Below are positions 43,207 through 49,490 of a stretch of DNA of 64,000 nucleotides, piece after piece. The translations under genes and the position numbers were made by a program. Below the pieces are notes generated by a model. The model did no database searches. It was given only the letters and a program-made list of their open reading frames with translations, and had not been told where the DNA came from. Numbering within the stretch: position 1 is the first letter of the stretch; each line of letters opens with the position of its first letter. Origin of the DNA: Thalassobacillus cyri (GTDB lineage Bacteria; Bacillota; Bacilli; Bacillales; Halobacillaceae); the NCBI RefSeq assembly GCF_900107755.1, contig NZ_FNQR01000009.1, positions 124,001 to 188,000 on the forward strand, given 5' to 3'.

Positions 43207-44120
43207 AATATATCACGTTCCGCAACAAACGAGGGGATATAGCTGCAGGCTGGATAGATACAGAGATAATAGTGGATATGCACGAGGCTTCAAATGGAGA
43301 ATTACCAGATCAACTAGTGACATTCATTGAAAATGAAAAAGAGTATCGTGAACTGGTCCATACATTGGCGAATACAGTGCAAGCCGGTGATAAAGGAGTC
43401 TATCATTTGGATGATGTAGAGTTGCTGGCGCCTTTGCCTCGGCCTGTCAGTGTCCGTGATTTCTATGCTTTTGAAGAACACGTGAAGACAGCGCGGGGAA
43501 AGCGCGGATTGGAGGTCGTGCCGGAATGGTATGAGGTTCCTGTCTTTTACTTTTCTAATCATCTGGCTATTAAAGGTCCTGAAGAAGAAGTAGCGCGGCC
43601 AAAAAATTGTGAATGGCTTGATTACGAATTGGAAATCGCCTGTGTCATTGGTAAACAAGGCCGGAATATAGCTGCTGCAGAGGCGGATGATTACATATTC
43701 GGCTATTGCATCATGAACGATTGGAGTGCCCGGGACTTGCAGCGGAAGGAAATGAAGGTGGGGCTTGGACCTGCCAAGGGAAAAGATTTCGCTACCTCGA
43801 TTGGACCGTGGCTGGTCACGAAAGATGAGCTTGCTGCTTTTCAAAAAGACGGGCGTTATGACTTGAAAATGAAAGCGGAAGTAAATGGAGAGGTCCTTTC
43901 GGAGGGCAACTTTGAGACAATTCATTATACATTTGCTGAGATGATCGAGCGTGCTTCAGCAGATGTCACGCTCTTCCCCGGAGAATTAATCGGTTCAGGC
44001 ACGGTGGGTACTGGCTGTATCTTAGAGTTAGGAACCGATGTCCACCGATGGCTGGAACCGGGGGATGAAGTTTCCCTTGAAATTACAGGGTTAGGAAAAC
44101 TATTGAATAAAATTATTTAA
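43203..44120 (+). CDS. Fumarylacetoacetate hydrolase family protein
   Basis: A 305-residue FAH-fold hydrolase. VSVRDFYAFEEHVKTAR, WLDYELEIACVIGKQGRN (metal-binding Glu residues), GYCIMNDWSARDLQ and KDFATSIGPWLV are the family metal and substrate motifs. It should cleave fumarylacetoacetate to fumarate and acetoacetate, the last step of tyrosine breakdown. No maleylacetoacetate isomerase gene is seen nearby, so it may act on the maleyl isomer directly or rely on a distant enzyme. It overlaps the flavin-reductase gene by four bases. Confidence 0.88.
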   Translation: MKYITFRNKRGDIAAGWIDTEIIVDMHEASNGELPDQLVTFIENEKEYRELVHTLANTVQAGDKGVYHLDDVELLAPLPRPVSVRDFYAFEEHVKTARGKRGLEVVPEWYEVPVFYFSNHLAIKGPEEEVARPKNCEWLDYELEIACVIGKQGRNIAAAEADDYIFGYCIMNDWSARDLQRKEMKVGLGPAKGKDFATSIGPWLVTKDELAAFQKDGRYDLKMKAEVNGEVLSEGNFETIHYTFAEMIERASADVTLFPGELIGSGTVGTGCILELGTDVHRWLEPGDEVSLEITGLGKLLNKII

Positions 44121-44141
44121 GCAGTTGAAGGAGGGAGCAGG

Positions 44142-45290
44142 GTGTTTTATCGCAGTTTAGGGGAGATCCCCCATAAGCGACATACGATGTTCAAAAAAGA
44201 AGACGGGACGTTATTTCGTGAACAAGTGATGGGAACAAAAGGGTTTTCAGGGACGCAGTCCATTCTTTACCATCATCACATGCCGACTGAGGTAACAAAA
44301 GCGAAGCGATTGTATCATTACCTGCCTGAATACGAAGAACAGGATGCACTGAGGCACCGCCATTTCTTGACGCCGGAAGCTGATAGAGGCGGAAATGCTT
44401 TGGATGCTCGCAATTATACGCTGGGAAATGAAGATTTATTAATGGGCACCATGAAAGTGACCGAACCGATGGACGCTTTTTATCGCAATGGGGATGGCGA
44501 TGAAATGTTGTTCATCCATACTGGATCAGGAAGAATTGAAAGTATGTTCGGTACGATTACTTACCGCAAAGGTGATTATATTGTTATCCCGATTGGAACC
44601 ATTTATCGACTGGTCCCTGAGGATGAGGATCTTATCTTCTTTGTAGAGTCATTCAGCCAGATTACTACACCGAGGCGCTACCGGAATGAATATGGTCAGT
44701 TATTGGAACATAGTCCATTTTGTGAGCGGGACATCCGTGGACCGGAAAAGTTAGAATCCTATGATGAAAAGGGAGAATTTGAAGTACTTACTAAATCCCG
44801 CGGGTATGTGCATAAACATATCTTCAACCACCATCCTCTGGATGTCGTCGGGTGGGACGGTTATTTATATCCATGGGTGTTCAATGTAGAAGACTTCGAA
44901 CCAATTACGGGACGAATCCATCAGCCGCCTCCAGTACACCAGACATTTGAGGGGCATAACTTTGTCGTTTGTTCGTTTGTTCCACGGCTGTTCGACTACC
45001 ATCCGGAGTCAATTCCAGCTCCGTACTATCACAGTAATGTGAACAGTGACGAAGTGCTTTATTATGTGGAAGGGAACTTCATGAGCAGGAAAGGGATTAA
45101 TGAGCGTTCGATTACCCTGCATCCGAGCGGAATTCCGCATGGACCCCATCCTGGTACGACAGAAGCGAGCATTGGCAAAATAGAAACCCTGGAGCTTGCG
45201 GTCATGGTCGATACATTCCGGCCGCTTAAAGTAGTCAAAAATGCAAAGGGTTATGAGGACTCGAACTATATGTATACCTGGGTTGAATAA
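44142..45290 (+). CDS. hmgA: Homogentisate 1,2-dioxygenase
   Basis: A 382-residue cupin-type Fe(II) ring-cleavage dioxygenase, shorter than the roughly 440-residue proteobacterial type. SGRIESMFGTITYRKGDYIVIPIGTIYRL is the N-terminal cupin. PPPVHQTFEGHNFVVCSFVPRLFDYHPESIPAPYYHSNVNSDEVLYYVEG and HPSGIPHGPHPG hold the catalytic and metal His/Glu residues. It opens the ring of homogentisate to maleylacetoacetate. GTG start at 44142 with GAAGGAGGGAG upstream. Last gene of the homogentisate operon. Confidence 0.93.
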   Translation: MFYRSLGEIPHKRHTMFKKEDGTLFREQVMGTKGFSGTQSILYHHHMPTEVTKAKRLYHYLPEYEEQDALRHRHFLTPEADRGGNALDARNYTLGNEDLLMGTMKVTEPMDAFYRNGDGDEMLFIHTGSGRIESMFGTITYRKGDYIVIPIGTIYRLVPEDEDLIFFVESFSQITTPRRYRNEYGQLLEHSPFCERDIRGPEKLESYDEKGEFEVLTKSRGYVHKHIFNHHPLDVVGWDGYLYPWVFNVEDFEPITGRIHQPPPVHQTFEGHNFVVCSFVPRLFDYHPESIPAPYYHSNVNSDEVLYYVEGNFMSRKGINERSITLHPSGIPHGPHPGTTEASIGKIETLELAVMVDTFRPLKVVKNAKGYEDSNYMYTWVE

Positions 45291-45301
45291 TTGCATTACG
45301 G

Positions 45302-45333
45302 TCGAAGCTGCAGTCTGTGGCTTCGATATTTTT
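45302..45333 (+). terminator. Terminator of the homogentisate operon
   Basis: TCGAAGC (45302-45308) pairs with GCTTCGA (45320-45326), followed by TATTTTT. Confidence 0.75.
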
Positions 45334-45528
45334 ATGGATTGCGCTTTTATTCTTGGTAGCGCTTCTCGTTGCTGTACTTCTGGGTACACCTGAGCAACAG
45401 GAAATTGTTAGAAATTGTATCAACGACATTCTCGGCACCATCTAAACAAAGTGAGCTCTTTGGGGGATTCATTCTATATTCCCCAGAGGGTTACATTAAC
45501 AACTATCTACAAAGAGAGGTGAATATAA

Positions 45529-45841
45529 ATGTCTGAGGAAAACAATCAGTCAGAGCAACAAAAAAAAAGAAACCTCCATAGATATGGATGGGGTGTGGAA
45601 AGCTGCAGCAGCATTGCTAAAAGATGATACTGTGACGAACGCGCTTTCCGGGTTGAAACAGTTGGAGTTTACCACATCTGATTTGAATATGGACGGAATA
45701 TTAAAAAAATATTCAGAACAAACATCTGAAAAGCTTGAAGAATTGAAAGCCCAAGTAAGTATGATGAATAAGCAATTAGAGGAGTTAAAGGAAAGAGTGG
45801 AGGAAGTCAAAAGCCAGTATAATGAGGAGCAGGACAAATAG
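45529..45841 (+). pseudogene. Coiled-coil protein gene interrupted at an A9 run (frameshift or slippage site)
   Basis: ATG 45529 has a strong AGAGAGGTG site and encodes MSEENNQSEQQKK. At the run of nine A (45560-45568) the frame is lost and the first frame stops at about 45630. With one A fewer, it would continue as ETSIDMDGVWKAAAALLKDD into the long open frame ending at 45841. That frame has no ribosome binding site of its own (first ATG at 45584). The full product would be about 103 residues with a strongly charged C-terminal coiled coil (KLEELKAQVSMMNKQLEELKERVEEVK). The family is not recognised. It is either a genuine pseudogene, a sequencing error or a gene expressed by polymerase slippage. 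Confidence 0.65.
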
Positions 45842-45899
45842 GTTAAGATAATTTCCAACATATATAGTCAAAAAAATAACAGTCATTTCGATAATAAAA

Positions 45900-45914
45900 T
45901 GAGAATCATTATAC
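45900..45914. promoter_or_regulatory. Fur-box-like sequence
   Basis: TGAGAATCATTATAC; its reverse complement contains ATAATGATTCTCA, close to the classic Bacillus Fur box. It overlaps the likely -10 (TATACT, 45909-45914) of the antisense RNA. Confidence 0.4.
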
Positions 45915-45921
45915 TATTTTT

Positions 45922-46083
45922 GAGATTTTGTGGTATCATTAGGGTGATACAGACATAAGGTAAGAAGACCGCAGCGCCAACTGCGGTCATATGGATATCG
46001 ATTCCCCCAGGGGATCGGCCGTCAGGAATAGACCTCTCCCAATCAACTTGTCCAGGGTTAATAGGGAGGTCTATTTTTTATTG
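45922..46083 (+). ncRNA. Antisense antitoxin RNA of a type I toxin-antitoxin module (candidate)
   Basis: A possible promoter is TTCGAT-17 bp-TATACT ending at 45914. The transcript would contain a GACCGCAG-CGCCAA-CTGCGGTC hairpin (about 45969-45990) and end at a stem between AATAGACCTC and GGGAGGTCTATT, followed by TTTTATT near 46083. Its 3' end is complementary to the 3' end of the toxin gene, the arrangement of txpA/RatA-type and bsr/SR-type modules of Bacillus. The 5' end is approximate. Confidence 0.6.
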
Positions 46084-46169
46084 GTCAGTTTGATGACCAG
46101 GGCGAGCAACGTAAGAATAAAGGTGCCGAACGCAAGCATCACCATCAGGACTTCATACGTACCCATCAT
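46071..46169 (-). CDS. Putative holin-like type I toxin peptide
   Basis: A 32-residue peptide starting MMGTYEVLMVMLAFGTFILT and ending KLTNKK, the pattern of the Bacillaceae putative holin-like toxin family: short polar N-terminus, one membrane helix, Lys-rich end. GGGGGTG lies 7 nt before the first of two tandem ATG codons. Such peptides insert in the cytoplasmic membrane and are held silent by an antisense RNA, a candidate for which overlaps its 3' end on the other strand. Too short for normal ORF calling. Confidence 0.8.
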   Translation of the reverse strand: MMGTYEVLMVMLAFGTFILTLLALVIKLTNKK

Positions 46170-46428
46170 AGGCGTCACCCCCTTCTTCTTAGGACATGGG
46201 GCTAGCCGACCTCTCCCTACAAGATCGATATCTATTTACAAGGATACCATATATTTCACAAAAGGGGAACAAACGTTCTGTAATTAGGGATAAATATGCA
46301 AGATATAGGAGAAAAGTATGCTATTAAACATGGAAATAGTTCATAAGGTCATCTGTCTTCGATAGAGTGTTTGTGGATGTATTAGAGACATTTTGGCTGC
46401 GCATTTTATACATAGGAACAACATAGGC

Positions 46429-46469
46429 ACACCGCCCCGATCAACTGACCGGAGGCGGTGTTTCTTTTT
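46429..46469 (+). terminator. Orphan strong terminator, possibly of a second small RNA
   Basis: ACACCGCC (46429-46436) pairs with GGCGGTGT (46454-46461), followed by TTCTTTTT. No forward-strand gene precedes it. Its loop ATCAACT also occurs in the antitoxin terminator loop at about 46042. The remainder of 46170-46428 holds the toxin promoter region and nothing else recognisable. Confidence 0.7.
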
Positions 46470-46472
46470 AGC

Positions 46473-46521
46473 ACTTTAAGAAAGTTTAACCTTGTTAAAG
46501 GATTAAAGTATAAGAAAATAC
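46473..46521. repeat. Post-terminator repeat, family 3, copy 2
   Basis: 44 of 49 positions match 33160-33208 (ACTTTAAG...GTATAAGAAAATAC). It begins right after the orphan terminator and runs to the end of amtB on the other strand. Confidence 0.65.
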
Positions 46522-47903
46522 TAGTGAATTTGTCTTGGTTTTCGTTTTCTGGATTTTAAATCGTCCAGCCGTTTGATGAGACCTACACCGAAGTCTGCTC
46601 CGACATTCTGGCTGTAGTTTTCATTGAATATGCCTCGGGATGACTCGTAAGCGGAAGACCCATGTTCGGAGAAGTCCAGCCCGGCGACCTCTTCTTCACG
46701 GGACACACGGATGGATCCGAATCTAGTCACAATGACCAAAGCGACGGAGGTAGCAGCCATCGTCCATGCAATCACAGCAGCTATACCGATTGCTTGCACG
46801 CCGAGTAGTGCTGCCCCGCCGCCGTAAAGTAATCCTCCTTCTACAGAGAATATACCGACAGCGAGTGTTCCCCAAATTCCGCAAACACCGTGTACTGCGA
46901 TAGCTCCGACAGGGTCGTCGATTTTCAATACGCGATCGAATAATTGGACAGCTTCCACTAAGATAATTCCGGCAATCAATCCGATGATAGTAGCTCCAAT
47001 TGGTGATACGTTGGCTGTACCTGCTGTAATTCCTACTAAACCGGCAAGTGCTCCATTAAGTGTCAGAGAAGCATCGATTTGTTGAAATTTAATGTAGGAG
47101 TAAGCGGCAGAAGCGATGACTCCCCCAGAGGCAGATAGCAAGGTGGTGGCAATTACTGCTGGGATCAAAGCTGGATCTGCAGCCAGGGTACTTCCGCCAT
47201 TGAATCCAAACCAGCCGAACCATAGGATGAAGACCCCGAGTGCTCCTAGTGGAATGTTGTGGCCGGGGATGACATTTACTCTGCCGTTCGTATATTTGCC
47301 AAGTCGTGGTCCCAGGAATAGGACGGTTATGATTGCTCCCAAGGCTCCAGTCAAGTGGACAACAGTGGAGCCGGCAAAGTCGATGAATCCCAATTCAGCC
47401 AGCCAGCCTCCTCCCCAAATCCAATGACCGACAATCGGATAAATCAGACCAGTCATAAATACAGTCAGCATCAGGTATGAACCTAGCTTCATCCGTTCGG
47501 CGACAGCACCAGAGATGATAGTGGCACATGTAGCTGCAAATACAGCCTGGAAAACGAAGAAACCGATTTGATCACTGTGTCCGTTTAAAAGGAAACCGTT
47601 AGAACCTATGAAGCCGCCCAGTGATTCACCGAACATGAATCCATAGCCTGCTAAGAAGTAAAGGACGGAGGCGATTGACATCGTCATGAGGTTTTTCATT
47701 AAGATGTTCAGTGCGTTTTTAGATCTGGTAAAACCTGTTTCTACCATAGCAAATCCGGCATGCATGAAAAATACCAGGAACGCAGCGATCATCATCCAGA
47801 CCATATCTACTGAACTGACCACAGATTCAACAGAGGGAGAGGCATAAGCAAAGGTTGGAATCACCATTAATCCAGTTGATAATGATATGATTTTTTTCTT
47901 CAT
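46521..47903 (-). CDS. amtB: Ammonium transporter AmtB/NrgA
   Basis: A 460-residue ammonium channel with a cleavable N-terminal signal (residues 1-21) and 11 expected membrane helices. MHAGFAMVETGFTRSKNALNILMKNLM, FVFQAVFAATCATIISGAVAERM, FAGSTVVHLTGALGAI (pore His) and AIAVHGVCGIWGTLAVGIF (second pore His) are family signatures. It has a longer C-terminal cytoplasmic tail where P-II proteins bind. Transcribed after glnK from a promoter with a GlnR/TnrA box, as in nrgAB-type operons. Confidence 0.94.
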   Translation of the reverse strand: MKKKIISLSTGLMVIPTFAYASPSVESVVSSVDMVWMMIAAFLVFFMHAGFAMVETGFTRSKNALNILMKNLMTMSIASVLYFLAGYGFMFGESLGGFIGSNGFLLNGHSDQIGFFVFQAVFAATCATIISGAVAERMKLGSYLMLTVFMTGLIYPIVGHWIWGGGWLAELGFIDFAGSTVVHLTGALGAIITVLFLGPRLGKYTNGRVNVIPGHNIPLGALGVFILWFGWFGFNGGSTLAADPALIPAVIATTLLSASGGVIASAAYSYIKFQQIDASLTLNGALAGLVGITAGTANVSPIGATIIGLIAGIILVEAVQLFDRVLKIDDPVGAIAVHGVCGIWGTLAVGIFSVEGGLLYGGGAALLGVQAIGIAAVIAWTMAATSVALVIVTRFGSIRVSREEEVAGLDFSEHGSSAYESSRGIFNENYSQNVGADFGVGLIKRLDDLKSRKRKPRQIH

Positions 47904-47923
47904 TTTTATATCTTCCTTCCTGT

Positions 47924-48265
47924 TTAAATTAAGGCTTTTTTTCCTTGTTCGCCGGTGCGGATACGATAAACGTCTTCGATCGGGTGGATGAATATTTTGC
48001 CGTCACCGACTTGATCGGTAGCACATGTCTGCAAAATGACATCGACGAGTCCTTCCACTTCATGGTTTTCACATACCATTTCTACCTTCACTTTCGGGTA
48101 AAGTTTGACCTCATAACGATTGCCCCGGAAGATACCTTCCTGGCCTTTTTGCTGGCCACATCCGGCTACTTCAGATACCGTCAACCCGTTTATTCCCATG
48201 CTGTCAAGGTTCTGCCGTAATGACTGGAAGGCTTCCGGGCGAATGATAGCCTCAATCTTTTTCAT
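47924..48265 (-). CDS. glnK: Nitrogen regulatory P-II protein
   Basis: A 113-residue P-II protein. The T-loop GQQKGQEGIFRGNRYEVKLYPK carries Tyr51, the site of uridylylation in many bacteria. B-loop TCATDQVGDGKIFIHPI and C-loop VYRIRTGEQG bind ATP/ADP and 2-oxoglutarate. It blocks AmtB when nitrogen is plentiful and interacts with TnrA-type regulators in Bacillus. First gene of a two-gene operon with amtB. GGAGGAG precedes the start. Confidence 0.94.
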   Translation of the reverse strand: MKKIEAIIRPEAFQSLRQNLDSMGINGLTVSEVAGCGQQKGQEGIFRGNRYEVKLYPKVKVEMVCENHEVEGLVDVILQTCATDQVGDGKIFIHPIEDVYRIRTGEQGKKALI

Positions 48266-48291
48266 GATTAGCTCCTCCTTAAAAATCTATA

Positions 48292-48308
48292 TGTTAGTTT
48301 TTATAACA
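48292..48308 (-). promoter_or_regulatory. GlnR/TnrA box of glnK-amtB
   Basis: TGTTAGTTTTTATAACA fits TGTNA-N7-TNACA exactly, 27 bp upstream of the glnK start on the minus strand. It predicts nitrogen-limited control. Confidence 0.8.
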
Positions 48309-48400
48309 TATAGTGTTATGTTTATTTATAATACCGTTAATTTTCTGAAAAATCAAGAACTAAATTTAATCAATGTAAAGAAAGTTAACATGAAGCAATA

Positions 48401-48431
48401 AAAAAAGACCTGCTCAACAATTGAGCAGGAA
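48401..48431 (-). terminator. Terminator of the nrdA-nrdB operon
   Basis: On the minus strand CCTGCTCAA-TTG-TTGAGCAGG is followed by TCTTTTTTT. Confidence 0.88.
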
Positions 48432-48437
48432 GGTGGG

Positions 48438-49478
48438 TCACAATTCATCAAATCCATTATCCTCAGAAACTTTGGTATATTGTCTTGATTTCTGTTCAAA
48501 AAAGTCCGATTTACCTTCGTCTACCTCTTGATAAGCCCTTATCCATTTTAATGGATTTTTATCATAGCCAGGGAATGGTTTGTCTGCGCCCATTTGTTTG
48601 CTGCGTTTATTGGCCATGAACTTAATATAGGCCTCAAGATCAGTCATTGGTATTTCGGGGAATTTATCTCCAATGATATAATTTCCCCATTTGATTTCCA
48701 GTTCTGCGGCTTTACGGAACGTCTCTTCAACAAATTGGTGGTACCTTTGCTTATCTATGTCCGGGTGTTCTTTTAATGTTTCCTTGAAAATATTGGCGAA
48801 CAGGGTAACGTGAATTTGTTCGTCACGGTTGATATAGTTGATCATTGTACTAGTCGAAACCATCTTCCCATTGCGAGCGAGATTGTAGAAGAACGAGAAC
48901 CCTGCATAAAAGAACAATCCTTCCAGTACTACATCATAAACCAGTGATTCTAAAAACGTTTCAGGTGAAGGGTTATCCGCGAATGCTTGGTATCCTTGGA
49001 TAATGAAGTCGTTCCGTTCGATCAGCACATCATCATGTTTCCAGTATTCAAAAATGGTGTTTTGTTCTTGTTGTTCTACCAATGAAGATAGTACATAGGA
49101 ATAAGATTGATTATGGACTACTTCTTGGAATGAGAGTACCTGCATCAGCGCTGTAAGGCTTGAGTCTGTTAAATAATCCGCTATTTTACTGGAGTAATCC
49201 GTTTGAATCGAGTCTAGAAATGCGAGTAAACCAATGATTTTTTTGAACGTATCCTGTTCTTGCCCGCTCAACGTATTCCATTGTCTGATATCGTTGCTCA
49301 TGTTGATTTCATTAGGAATCCAGAAGTTTGCGAGCATGTTCTTGTACATTGGATAAGCCCATGGAAAACGTATATCATCCCAATTGAGCACATTCGAGCT
49401 TTTTCCATTGATGATCCCGGTAGATGCGTTAGGCGCCTGATGATCTGCTATTTTACGTCGCTTTAAGGTGTTAGTCAT
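48438..49478 (-). CDS. nrdB: Class I ribonucleotide reductase beta subunit
   Basis: A 346-residue ferritin-like radical subunit. Metal ligands are visible in LLAFLDSIQTD, FQEVVHNQSYSYV (Glu and His), EGLFFYAGF and NRDEQIH. The C-terminal tail needed to dock on the alpha subunit is present. It generates the tyrosyl or metal radical for NrdA. It sits 12 bp downstream of nrdA on the minus strand; no nrdI gene is present, so this is more like class Ia than Ib. AGGAGGTTCAGAC precedes the start. Confidence 0.93.
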   Translation of the reverse strand: MTNTLKRRKIADHQAPNASTGIINGKSSNVLNWDDIRFPWAYPMYKNMLANFWIPNEINMSNDIRQWNTLSGQEQDTFKKIIGLLAFLDSIQTDYSSKIADYLTDSSLTALMQVLSFQEVVHNQSYSYVLSSLVEQQEQNTIFEYWKHDDVLIERNDFIIQGYQAFADNPSPETFLESLVYDVVLEGLFFYAGFSFFYNLARNGKMVSTSTMINYINRDEQIHVTLFANIFKETLKEHPDIDKQRYHQFVEETFRKAAELEIKWGNYIIGDKFPEIPMTDLEAYIKFMANKRSKQMGADKPFPGYDKNPLKWIRAYQEVDEGKSDFFEQKSRQYTKVSEDNGFDEL

Positions 49479-49490
49479 GTCTGAACCTCC

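Noticed and set aside
45317-45445. A 42-codon GTG-initiated ORF encoding a strongly hydrophobic helix with a polar tail
   Set aside because: No ribosome binding site, and its start lies inside the hairpin that terminates the homogentisate operon; kept only as a remote possibility.
45991-46287. A 98-codon forward ORF
   Set aside because: It is antisense to the toxin gene and crosses the antitoxin terminator; no ribosome binding site.
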